Below are positions 33,485 through 41,345 of a DNA stretch of 64,000 nucleotides, in pieces; position 1 is the first letter of the stretch; each line of letters begins with the position of its first letter. The stretch is from DASSCW01 sp036556325 (GTDB lineage Bacteria; Chloroflexota; Limnocylindria; QHBO01): contig DATBJR010000049.1 in NCBI GenBank assembly GCA_036556325.1, positions 1 to 64,000 on the forward strand. Direction: 5' to 3'. The notes under the pieces are model-generated. The model saw only the letters and a list, made by a program, of their open reading frames with translations, was not told the origin of the DNA and did not search any database. The position numbers were made by a program, and so were the translations under genes.

Positions 33485-35674
33485 TTATGCGGTGATGGCC
33501 GTCTCCGCGACGCGCACCGCCGGCCGATACAGCTCGTCCACGTACTCGATCAGCATCCGCGCGGTGCTGAACTGCCAGATCGACGCCACCACGGCCGCCC
33601 GCATGGTCTCGAGCCAGGCGTGCGGCACGTCCTCGTCGTCCCGGTCGAAGAAGCGCGGCACGATCTCATCCTCCAGCAGCCGGTAGAGCGACTCGGCATC
33701 GGCGGCGTCCTGCGCCTCCTCGTCGCCCGTCGGCTCGCGCTGGCCGATGGCCCAGCCGTTGTGGCCGTTGTATCCCTCGTCCCACCAGCCATCCAGGATG
33801 CTGACGCTGGGCACCGCGTTCATGGCCGCCTTCATGCCGGAGGTGCCCGACGCTTCGAGCGGCCGGCGCGGGTTGTTGAGCCAGATGTCCACCCCGGCAA
33901 CCAGGAAGCGGGCGATGCGGATGTCGTAATCCTCGACGATGAACACCCGATTGCGCAGCCGGTCGGAGCGGGACAGCTCGAAGATGCGCTGGATGACGCG
34001 CTGGCCGGGGCGGTCGGCGGGGTGCGCCTTGCCGGCCATCACGATCTGCACCGGTCGCTCGGCGTGTGAGAGCAGCCGGGCCAGGCGGTCCTCGTCGCGG
34101 AACAGCAGGTCGGCGCGCGTGTAGGTCGCGAAGCGCCTGGCAAAGCCGATGGTCATGGCCTTCGGGTTCAGCGCGTGCTCGACCTCGCGCAGCTGGTCGG
34201 GTGACTCGCCATGACGCGCGAACTGGCGTGCCAGCCGGCTGGCGATGAAGTCGGTCAGCTCCCGCTTCTGCTGCATGTGGCCCGCCCACAGGTCGTCATC
34301 GGCAATCGCCGCCACGCCGTGGAGGCCGTCCGGCGAGGCATGGTCCGCAGCCAGGAAGGTGCCCAGGGCGCGCTCGTAGAGACGCCGGATCGGCCGCCCC
34401 AGCCAGGTGGCGACGTGCACGCCGTTGGTGATGGCGGTGATCGGGTGGCCGGCAACCTCCGCCCAGGTGGCGGTGGCCGTCTCCGCGTGGAGCCGGCTGA
34501 CGGCGTTCGCTCCGCTGGCGTGCCGCAGCACGAAGGCGGTCATGTCGAACGGTGCGTTCGGATCGTCGGTGCGGCCCCGGCCCAGCTCCAGCAGCTCGTC
34601 GGCCGGCATGCCGGTGGCATCGAGCCACGGCGCCAGGTTCTTGACCAGCAGGCCACGGTCGAATGTTTCGTTGCCGGCGGGCACCGGTGTGTGGATGGTG
34701 AACACGGCATTGCGGCCGACCTGCCGCAGGGCCTCCTCGGCGGCCAGGCCCGTCTCCCGGTCCAGCAGCTGGCGAGCGCGCTCGAGGAGGAGGAACGCCG
34801 AATGACCCTCGTTGAGATGCCAGACCGACGGCTCGATGCCCAGCGCGTCCAGTGCTCGCACACCGCCGATGCCCAGGATCAGCTCCTGGCACAGGCGCAT
34901 CTCCCGCCCGCGGACGTAGAGGATGTGAGTGATCGGCCGATCCGGGCCGGCATTGGCGGGCAGGTCGGTGTCCAGCAGGAGCACCGGCACCCGGCCCACC
35001 TGCGCCACCCAGACGGCGGCGTGCACCTGGCGATCATTGAAATCGACGCTGACCTGGAGGGCGGAGCCGCTCGGGCCGCGCGCCCGCCGCAGCGGCAGCA
35101 TACCGGGATCGATGTCCGGCTGGGCGTGCTCCTGGTGCCCATCGGCGTCGATCTGCTGGCGGAAGTACCCTCGCCGATATAGGAGGCCCACGCCCACGAA
35201 CGGGATGGCCGCATCCGAGGCCGACTTGCAGTGATCGCCGGCCAGGATGCCCAGGCCGCCCGAGTAGATCTGCATCGACTCGTGGAAGCCGTATTCGGCG
35301 CAGAAATAGGCGACGGGCCCCGGCAGGGCCCGTTCGGGAGTTTCGGCAACCTGGCGCTGGTACCACGAGTCGTTGCCGTTGGCCATGTAGCGATGGAACT
35401 CGTCCAGCAGCCGGCTGGCGTCGACGAGAAAGTCCTCGTCGGCCGCGACCTCTTCCCACCGAGCCGCGTGCATGCCGTTCAGCACCGCGATCGGGTTGCG
35501 GTGGCGGGCCCAGGCGGCAGGGTCGAGCCGCGAGAACAGGGCGCCGGCACGCGGCGTCCAGCTCCACCACAGGTTGTAGGCCAGCTCGTCCAGCCCTTCC
35601 AGGCCGGGTGGCAGGTTGAAATCGGCTCCGGGCAGCGTCGGCAGACGAACCGATGTGCCCACTGGGCGGCTCAT
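33485..35674 (-). CDS. glgP: alpha-glucan (glycogen/maltodextrin) phosphorylase
   Basis: A 729-residue glycogen phosphorylase of the short bacterial type. An N-terminal DUF3417 domain (LAYNLWWSWTPRAGALF) precedes the GT35 catalytic domain. Landmarks are GGLGILAGDH, WHLNEGHSAF and the PLP-lysine region EASGTSGMKAAMNAV. It releases glucose-1-phosphate from alpha-1,4-glucan, complementing GlgM earlier in the window. The ATG at 35674 has GAAGG just upstream, and on the minus strand TAGCAT at 35689-35684 is a candidate -10. It is divergent from the HTH protein gene. Confidence 0.93.
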   Translation of the reverse strand: MSRPVGTSVRLPTLPGADFNLPPGLEGLDELAYNLWWSWTPRAGALFSRLDPAAWARHRNPIAVLNGMHAARWEEVAADEDFLVDASRLLDEFHRYMANGNDSWYQRQVAETPERALPGPVAYFCAEYGFHESMQIYSGGLGILAGDHCKSASDAAIPFVGVGLLYRRGYFRQQIDADGHQEHAQPDIDPGMLPLRRARGPSGSALQVSVDFNDRQVHAAVWVAQVGRVPVLLLDTDLPANAGPDRPITHILYVRGREMRLCQELILGIGGVRALDALGIEPSVWHLNEGHSAFLLLERARQLLDRETGLAAEEALRQVGRNAVFTIHTPVPAGNETFDRGLLVKNLAPWLDATGMPADELLELGRGRTDDPNAPFDMTAFVLRHASGANAVSRLHAETATATWAEVAGHPITAITNGVHVATWLGRPIRRLYERALGTFLAADHASPDGLHGVAAIADDDLWAGHMQQKRELTDFIASRLARQFARHGESPDQLREVEHALNPKAMTIGFARRFATYTRADLLFRDEDRLARLLSHAERPVQIVMAGKAHPADRPGQRVIQRIFELSRSDRLRNRVFIVEDYDIRIARFLVAGVDIWLNNPRRPLEASGTSGMKAAMNAVPSVSILDGWWDEGYNGHNGWAIGQREPTGDEEAQDAADAESLYRLLEDEIVPRFFDRDDEDVPHAWLETMRAAVVASIWQFSTARMLIEYVDELYRPAVRVAETAITA

Positions 35675-35749
35675 GGACCTTCGATGCTACCGGATGCCTT
35701 CGCTCCGGAATGACATCTGCCTGCAGGCGTCGCGGCCGGTCAACGCCGA

Positions 35750-35778
35750 TTGGGCATCTCGACAGGGCGTATTACCCT
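35750..35778 (+). promoter_or_regulatory. candidate sigma-70-like promoter for the HTH repeat protein
   Basis: TTGGGC at 35750-35755 and TACCCT at 35773-35778 are separated by 17 bp. Initiation 7 nt downstream would fall at about 35785, only 3 nt before the GTG (35788) and 6 nt before the ATG (35791). This predicts a leaderless or nearly leaderless message. The hexamers match consensus only partly, so it is tentative. Confidence 0.4.
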
Positions 35779-35790
35779 ATCGGCCCCGTG

Positions 35791-38505
35791 ATGGATGGCT
35801 ACTCGGTCAAGGATGCGGCGCTTGTCCTCGGAATCCCGGAGCGCCGGGTGTGGGAGCTCATCGCTCGCGGCGTGCTCGCCAGCTCGCGCGAGGGTCCCGA
35901 TGGCATGCGCGTGTTCCTGCAGCCGCGCGTCGCGCCGGTGGACGCTGGCGGCGCTGATCCGCGCCGCTACCGAGCCGATGAACCCGAGACGCCTCCTCGC
36001 CAGAACGGCAACGGTGGCTCGCATGAGATGAGCCCGTTCCGAGAGCTCCTGACCGAGTTTCGCAGCCTGACCGAACGCTATGGCCAGGCCCTGCTGGCGC
36101 TGGGTGAGGCACGCGGTGAGGTCGCGTCGCTGCGCAGCCGGGTCGAGCTGCTCGAGGCCCGGATGGACCTGCGTCTGCCGGGCACACGCCCCGCGTCCAC
36201 GGTGGCCTGGGAGATCCCGGCCTATCCCCCGGGCGAGCCGCCGGGCGAGGGAGCAGCACCGGCCGACGAAGCGCCCCCTGCGGCAGCCGCCGAAGCGCCT
36301 GCCGCGGAGCCCCAGGGCGAACCCGAGCTGGATTCCGGCGAAGAGCCGGAAGCCAGCGTCGCGCCCGAGGTGGAGGTGCTGGCCTCGGCGGCGGCGGACG
36401 TCGGCGCTGCAGAGGAAACGGCGCCGGAAGCCACCACTGTGGCGGAGGACGCGGGTCCCCCCGATTCCGCGACCGCGGAGCCCTCCGCAGCGCGCCAGCG
36501 ACGGGCGGAGTCGCGGCGTCGGAAGATCAAGGGCGGCCGTTCGGCGCTGGCCGGGATCGCGGAGGCCCTGGCCCGTGCCGAGGACCCCACCCTCGCCGAG
36601 CTACCCGGCGCCGAGGAGGCGGCCGAGGCGCTTGCGGCCCTCCAGCGCGAGACGGACATGGGCCGCGAAGCGGTCGGTGAAGAGGCTTCGGTGGCCGAAG
36701 CCGCCACATCGGACCAACCAGCCGCCCCGGAGGAGATGCCGTTCGAGCCCCAGCCATCGGCATCCGAAGCCAGGTTCGAGGCAGTGACCGGCCAGGAGCC
36801 GGGCCAATCCGAGGAGCCAGCTGAGCTGGACGAGCCGGAGCTCTACGCGACGGTTTCGATGCCGGCCATCAGCGTTCCCGCCGCCGGGCTGGTGGCGGAT
36901 GAGGAAGGAGCTTCTGGGCTGCCCGAGGAGGAGCCGATCGTCGAAACGGAGGTCATGGAGGTGTCCTTCGAGGCAGCGGCTGAGCCCGAGAAAGCCGCGC
37001 CCGCCGTCGAGCCGGTTGCGGAAGAGCCCCTGCCACCAGAACCGCCGCACGAGCTGGTGGCGGCGCCGGGCTCCCCATATTCGACCGCAGTCATCGAGCC
37101 AGACTGGTTCGCGGACGGTGACTTCACCTGGCTCGAAGCGGCGCAGGCCGAGGCTCGCGACCAGCCGGCCACGACCGAGGCCGAGCCGATGGCGGAGGCG
37201 GAGCCGATGGCCGAATCGGCGGCAGAACCCGAGCCGACCCCTGAACCGGCCGAGCCGATGGCGCGGGCGGAGCGGATGCCGGAGGCGGAGCCGATGGCGG
37301 AAGCGGCAGCAGAACCCGAGCCGATCCCTGAGCCGGCCGAGCCGATGGCGGACGCGGAGCCGATGCCGGAGGCGGAGCCGATGGTCGAGCCCAGCGCAAC
37401 CGGTACCGCCGCCCCCGCGCAGGAAGACTTCGAGCCAACGGCGCACGACGAGCTGCGGGCCGAGCAGGAGGCGCGGGCAGCGATCCAGGACGCCTTCACG
37501 GAGCCCGCCGAACCCGAGCCGACAGCGTCCACGCCAGTGGCCTTCGATACGACCGCCGCGGAGGCGACCGACGAGCTTGCCGCCGAGCCGGTGGCCGATG
37601 CAGCCGCCGAGCCAGGCGAAGAGGCAGCCGCCGAGCATGCCGAAGAGGCAGCCGCCGAGCCAGGCGAAGAGGCAGCCGCCGAGCCAGCCGAAGAGGCAGC
37701 CGCCGAGGCGCCGCAGCAGGCGATCCAGGACGCCTTCAGTGAGCCTGGCCCATCGGTTCCCGGAGCGCCGATCGATGACGCAGCTGCGGTCCGTGCGGAC
37801 GTTGTGGAGTATGCCGAAGCGCCGAGCGAGCTCGGTGAGCAGGAGGCTGATGCTCCGGGAGCCGCCATCGAGGAGTCGACCGCCAGTAGCGAACCGCCGC
37901 CGGACGAAGCCGCGAGAGCGGAGATCTATCAGCCGGCCGACGCGGTCGATCAAGGCGCGCTGGCACCCGTCGAGACCACCGAGGACGGTGCGCCCGAGCC
38001 GATGGCGTCCTCGGCAGGGGAGCCTGGCGGCGCAGCCACTGCCGCGGCACCAGCCGCTCCGCGTCAGCGCGGCGAGGAAGAGCTGATGTGGCTCGGTGAC
38101 GAGTTCGAGGAGGCGGGCCTCGAGATCGCGACGCGGGGTTGGCGGAGCGCGGATGCCCCCGCCAGGGCGCCAGAGAGGCCGGTCCTCGAGCTCTCGGATG
38201 CCGAGCTGGCGCAGCTCGCCGCGGACGAGGGCTGGGATGCCGCCGAGGTGGAGGCGATTCGCAGCCTGCTCGGCCGGCCGAACGCCGCCGCACCCTCGCC
38301 TGCTGTTGCAGAGCGCCCGGTTGCCGGGCCACCGCCGGCGCCAGGTGTGGCAGGCAGCCAGTCACCGGCTCCCGCGGAAGGTGCCCCGCCGATGCCACCA
38401 CGGCGCCATTCGATGTCGTCCATGAGCGATCCGCAGTGGCTCAAGGGGCGGCGCGGCCCCGCGGCCACGGCCTATCGTCGCTTGCGCAGGCTCTTCCCGG
38501 GCTGA
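35791..38505 (+). CDS. MerR-like HTH protein with long acidic Glu/Ala/Pro repeat region
   Basis: A 904-residue protein. Residues 1-35 form a MerR/excisionase-like winged helix (YSVKDAALVLGIPERRVWELIARGVL). A coiled-coil-like helix follows near 80-125. From about 140 to 790 it is disordered, acidic and Glu/Ala/Pro-rich, with a 29-residue tandem duplication (477-534) and 8-residue repeats (603-639). AIQDAF occurs at 564 and 644. A conserved-looking helical segment (LSDAELAQLAADEGWDAAEV) and a basic end (AYRRLRRLFPG) close it. I do not know a named family for the full protein. It could be a DNA-binding scaffold. The composition is coding, in frame and uninterrupted. Confidence 0.75.
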   Translation: MDGYSVKDAALVLGIPERRVWELIARGVLASSREGPDGMRVFLQPRVAPVDAGGADPRRYRADEPETPPRQNGNGGSHEMSPFRELLTEFRSLTERYGQALLALGEARGEVASLRSRVELLEARMDLRLPGTRPASTVAWEIPAYPPGEPPGEGAAPADEAPPAAAAEAPAAEPQGEPELDSGEEPEASVAPEVEVLASAAADVGAAEETAPEATTVAEDAGPPDSATAEPSAARQRRAESRRRKIKGGRSALAGIAEALARAEDPTLAELPGAEEAAEALAALQRETDMGREAVGEEASVAEAATSDQPAAPEEMPFEPQPSASEARFEAVTGQEPGQSEEPAELDEPELYATVSMPAISVPAAGLVADEEGASGLPEEEPIVETEVMEVSFEAAAEPEKAAPAVEPVAEEPLPPEPPHELVAAPGSPYSTAVIEPDWFADGDFTWLEAAQAEARDQPATTEAEPMAEAEPMAESAAEPEPTPEPAEPMARAERMPEAEPMAEAAAEPEPIPEPAEPMADAEPMPEAEPMVEPSATGTAAPAQEDFEPTAHDELRAEQEARAAIQDAFTEPAEPEPTASTPVAFDTTAAEATDELAAEPVADAAAEPGEEAAAEHAEEAAAEPGEEAAAEPAEEAAAEAPQQAIQDAFSEPGPSVPGAPIDDAAAVRADVVEYAEAPSELGEQEADAPGAAIEESTASSEPPPDEAARAEIYQPADAVDQGALAPVETTEDGAPEPMASSAGEPGGAATAAAPAAPRQRGEEELMWLGDEFEEAGLEIATRGWRSADAPARAPERPVLELSDAELAQLAADEGWDAAEVEAIRSLLGRPNAAAPSPAVAERPVAGPPPAPGVAGSQSPAPAEGAPPMPPRRHSMSSMSDPQWLKGRRGPAATAYRRLRRLFPG
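37219..37392 (+). repeat. 87-bp tandem duplication (29 residues) inside the HTH protein gene
   Basis: Two units, 37219-37305 and 37306-37392, encode near-identical 29-residue blocks beginning AAEPEP and built from EPMAEAEP-like pieces. The main differences are Thr/Ile, Arg/Asp and Arg/Pro exchanges. The period is a multiple of three, so the reading frame is kept. It looks like a recent slippage or unequal-crossover duplication within a low-complexity region. Confidence 0.75.
37597..37707 (+). repeat. 24-bp (8-residue) tandem repeats inside the HTH protein gene
   Basis: Four consecutive 24-bp units (37597, 37621, 37645, 37669) and a 15-bp partial unit encode EAAAEPGE-type octapeptides (variants EHAE and EPAE). 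Units are nearly identical at DNA level, so copy number is probably variable between strains. The pattern alternates PGE/HAE/PGE/PAE, suggesting duplication of a two-unit block. Confidence 0.8.
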
Positions 38506-38529
38506 TCCGGGATATCGGCCCGCGCCGGC

Positions 38530-39243
38530 TCAGCCTGCCGCCGCCGCGGCAAGCTCCGGGAGCTCGTCGCGCAGCGCCTTCAGGTCGTCGTCCTCGAGCG
38601 AGAACTCGCCGAGGTCCGGACGCTTGGCGAAGGCCACCCGCAGCAGGGAGCGGGCCTCTTCCAGCCGGCCGGCCAGTGCGTGGTAGCAGGCGAGGTTGTA
38701 CAGCGCCGTACCGCGGTCGAGGTCGGGCAGCTCCATCGCGCGCAGGCCATCTTCCAGGTCAGCCGCGAAGCGCTCGACCCGGGCCGTGTCGAGCGGCACG
38801 CCCGCGTCCTGCAGCCAGGCGAAGTGCGGCAGGGCATGGAATGGCCCGTTCCCGAACGTCGTGGCCAGCAGCTGGCTGAAGTCGGCAATCGCGTCAGGAT
38901 GCGAGTCCGAGACCTCGCGCACCAGTCGCTCGCTGACCTCATCGGCCTCCTGGACGATCGCGTCCCAGCTCCAGTCTGCGCGTGCAGCACGAAAGGCCGC
39001 GTTGATCTCATCGGTCTCACCCGGCGGACCGGGGTCCGGCTCCCGGCCCTGGCGGGCGGCTTTCAGCCGGTTGGCCTGGCGCGCCTTCCACGCCGTGAGA
39101 TGTGCCTGGAAGTCCTTCGGCGTCCAGTCGCCTGGGCGGATGGGTGTTTCCCGGACCGCCGGGTCAAGCGCGCCGAACACGTCGATCTCCGCCTCTCGCG
39201 TCAGGCGCAGCAGGTCGGCGAGACCGTTGATCAGGTTCGTCAT
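38530..39243 (-). CDS. DinB/ClbS-like four-helix protein fused to TPR-like C-terminus
   Basis: A 237-residue protein. The first 150 residues look like the DinB/DfsB/maleylpyruvate-isomerase-type four-helix bundle (PGDWTPKDFQAHLTAWKARQANRL), including a histidine that could bind metal. The last 85 residues read as a TPR-like hairpin (TALYNLACYHALAGRLEEARSLLRVAF) followed by DDDLKALRDELPEL, the common end of TPR proteins. I infer a metal- or thiol-dependent enzyme or a scaffold; no substrate is known. The ATG at 39243 has GAGGAG about 7 nt upstream. It follows the FAD oxidoreductase gene by 15 nt and may be co-transcribed with it. Confidence 0.7.
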   Translation of the reverse strand: MTNLINGLADLLRLTREAEIDVFGALDPAVRETPIRPGDWTPKDFQAHLTAWKARQANRLKAARQGREPDPGPPGETDEINAAFRAARADWSWDAIVQEADEVSERLVREVSDSHPDAIADFSQLLATTFGNGPFHALPHFAWLQDAGVPLDTARVERFAADLEDGLRAMELPDLDRGTALYNLACYHALAGRLEEARSLLRVAFAKRPDLGEFSLEDDDLKALRDELPELAAAAAG

Positions 39244-39258
39244 TGCCGTCTCCTCAGA

Positions 39259-40728
39259 TCAGGGGCCCGGCCCCAGGTGGTAGCCCAGCCGCCTGGGCAA
39301 CGCCGTGAGCTGGCGCAGCCACCACGGCGCCTGGCGTCCGGCGAGCTCCTGCGTTTCCCGCCGGACGATGGCCGCGCGCAGCACGCGAGCGCCAATGTAC
39401 CGGAACGGTTCCGGGGGCAGCCGAGCTGGTGGCGGCCCAACAGGGCCAAGCCTGGTCACCGGCTCGTCGGAGCCGAGCGCCAGTGCCGCCAGGATGCGCC
39501 CCGCCAGGTGGGACGGCGCCACGCCATTGCCGGAGAAGCCCACCGCGTAGTACACGGGCCAGTCACGGACCGCGCCGATGCGGGGCAGGTGGTCGCCGGC
39601 GACGTCGATGGGTCCGCCCCAGGCATCGGTCAGGCGAAGCTCGCGAAGCGTCGGAAACAGGGTCCGGAAGGCGCCTGCGGCACGCCTGGCTGACCCGATG
39701 TCGTCGGTGAAGACGGAGCCGATGCGTCCGTCGTAGCCCGGCAGCCCGCCTCCGGACCCAATGGCGATGCGCCGGTCGCGCGTCACGTGGAAGTACTCGA
39801 CGTTGAATCGTGCCGTGTAGATCGACTCGCCGCCGGTCCAGCCCAGCCCGGACAGCTGCACCTCCGACAGCGGTTCGCTGCGCACCATGTAGCTCCCCCA
39901 GGCGAGGGCCGCCCGGCGCAGCGGAGGCCAACCGATCGACCACGCGTTCGCCGCCAGCACCACCTGCCGTGCTCGAACCCGGTGGGTGCCGGCCGCGCTT
40001 GCCGCCGTCAGGCGGACCGCGGCCCCGTCGCGATGGAACCCCGGCTCGACGCGGGTGCCCTCGTGGATCTGGACGCCGCGCTGCAGGGCCACCCGCCGGA
40101 GGCCACGGGCCAGCATGGCTGGCTGCACCGTCGCGCCGTCGCGCATCAGCGCTCCGCCCCGGAACTCGGGTGAGCGGCAACGGGCCGCCACCTGCGCCGG
40201 GGTGAGCGCGACGAGCTCGTCGCCAACGCCAAGCTCGCTGGCCACGCGCACCGAGCCGAGCGGCCGATCGTCGTGGAGCGACGTCGTCGACACCACCAGC
40301 ATGCCCTGCCCTCGGTAATGGGCATCCACGTCGTTGGCAGCGCACCATGCACCGATCTCGCGCACCGACCGCGACACCTCGCGGGCTGCTTCCAGCGCGC
40401 GTTCGGGCCCGTATAGCGCGACCAGCGTGTCGAGCTCGTCCCACCAGGCGTTCACGAAGCCGCCATTGCGGCCGGAGGGGCCTCCGCCGCAGATGTCCTG
40501 CTCCAGCAGCACGATGCCCAGGTCCGGCGCCCGCTCGCGCAGCTGCAGCGCGGTCCACAGGCCGGTGTAACCGCCGCCCACGATGGCGACGTCAGCCTCC
40601 ACCGCGGCACCGGGCGGGCGGAGCGGCTCCGGATCGCCCTCCGCGGCCAGCGCCTCACGCAGCCACGGGCTGCGCTGCCCGCGGCCGGGTCGCAGCTCCA
40701 GGTCGGCTCTCGTCAGCACGTCATCCAT
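39259..40728 (-). CDS. FAD-dependent oxidoreductase (DAO/PuuB-like)
   Basis: A 489-residue DAO-family flavoenzyme. The dinucleotide motif VAIVGGGYTGLWTA begins near residue 47. GPSGRNGGFVNAWW, a family landmark near the flavin, follows. C-terminal motifs AWGGPIDVAGDHLPRIG and YYAVGFSGNGVAPSHLAGR complete the FAD site. This matches gamma-glutamylputrescine oxidase-like or amino-acid oxidases that make aldehyde or imine and H2O2. The substrate is uncertain. It is divergent from the MarR gene across 128 nt. A GTTCGC half-site lies near its start (40733). Confidence 0.85.
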   Translation of the reverse strand: MDDVLTRADLELRPGRGQRSPWLREALAAEGDPEPLRPPGAAVEADVAIVGGGYTGLWTALQLRERAPDLGIVLLEQDICGGGPSGRNGGFVNAWWDELDTLVALYGPERALEAAREVSRSVREIGAWCAANDVDAHYRGQGMLVVSTTSLHDDRPLGSVRVASELGVGDELVALTPAQVAARCRSPEFRGGALMRDGATVQPAMLARGLRRVALQRGVQIHEGTRVEPGFHRDGAAVRLTAASAAGTHRVRARQVVLAANAWSIGWPPLRRAALAWGSYMVRSEPLSEVQLSGLGWTGGESIYTARFNVEYFHVTRDRRIAIGSGGGLPGYDGRIGSVFTDDIGSARRAAGAFRTLFPTLRELRLTDAWGGPIDVAGDHLPRIGAVRDWPVYYAVGFSGNGVAPSHLAGRILAALALGSDEPVTRLGPVGPPPARLPPEPFRYIGARVLRAAIVRRETQELAGRQAPWWLRQLTALPRRLGYHLGPGP

Positions 40729-40819
40729 GTCCGTTCGCAGATTGTGCGTCGCCGGCTCTTCTGGCGGCCATCAAGGGCCATGCGCAGGAGGCCGTCCTGC
40801 TGAGCTCGACCGCAATGGC

Positions 40820-40867
40820 TTGACGTCGAACAATTCCTCGACATAGAATCGTTCGCGTGACGCGAAC
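40820..40867 (+). promoter_or_regulatory. sigma-70-like promoter and palindromic operator of the marR-MFS operon
   Basis: TTGACG at 40820-40825 and TAGAAT at 40844-40849 (18-bp spacer) form the best promoter in the window; each hexamer matches consensus at 5 of 6 positions. Transcription should start near 40856, one base before the GTG at 40857, so the message is likely leaderless. The perfect palindrome GTTCGCGTGACGCGAAC (40851-40867) covers start site and start codon. A second inverted repeat, GTCGA-N8-TCGAC (40825-40842), lies in the promoter spacer. Autorepression by the MarR protein is likely. Confidence 0.72.
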
Positions 40868-41345
40868 TATTAACGAAACGCGAACCACCGGCCAGGAGAG
40901 TGGCACGGCCCGGGCGCTGCTCGACGAGCTGACGGAGCTCGTCGTCGGCGAGCGGACCGCCTACATGACCCATGCCCACCAGCGCTCGCTGAGCCTGGCG
41001 CACATGTTCCTGATGGCCAAGATCCATGCGCACGGGCCCATGCCCATGACCCGGGTGGCGGAGCTCATCGGCTCCGGCCTGCCCACGGCGACGGGCCTGA
41101 TCAACCGCATGGAGGAGCGCGGTCTCGTGCGCCGCGACCATGACACGCGTGATCGCCGCGTGGTGCTCGTCAGCCTGACCGATCGGGGTGCGGCCGACAT
41201 CGCCGCACTGAACGACGCGCGGCGGCAGCGGCTGTGCGCGGCGATCGAGCAGCTCTCCGGCAAGGACCAGGCAGTCCTGCTGACCGGGATCCGCGCCCTG
41301 CGCGTCGCCTTCCAGCATCTCAACGAAGGAGATTCCACCCCGTGA
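40857..41345 (+). CDS. MarR family transcriptional regulator
   Basis: A 162-residue MarR protein. A helical N-terminal dimer arm is followed by a winged helix at about residues 55-115: MTRVAELIGSGLPTATGLINRMEERGLV as helix-turn-helix, then RDHDTRDRRVVLVSLT as the wing with the conserved DxRD motif. Such proteins repress their own operon and release on binding a ligand. The operator candidates overlap its own promoter. Its stop overlaps the start of the MFS gene as GTGA, so it probably controls that exporter and possibly the divergent oxidoreductase. Confidence 0.92.
   Translation: MTRTINETRTTGQESGTARALLDELTELVVGERTAYMTHAHQRSLSLAHMFLMAKIHAHGPMPMTRVAELIGSGLPTATGLINRMEERGLVRRDHDTRDRRVVLVSLTDRGAADIAALNDARRQRLCAAIEQLSGKDQAVLLTGIRALRVAFQHLNEGDSTP

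Noticed and set aside
37597..37707. Regular direct repeats that resemble a CRISPR or VNTR array
   Set aside because: Units are in frame within a coding sequence, contiguous without spacers, and encode a Glu/Ala octapeptide.
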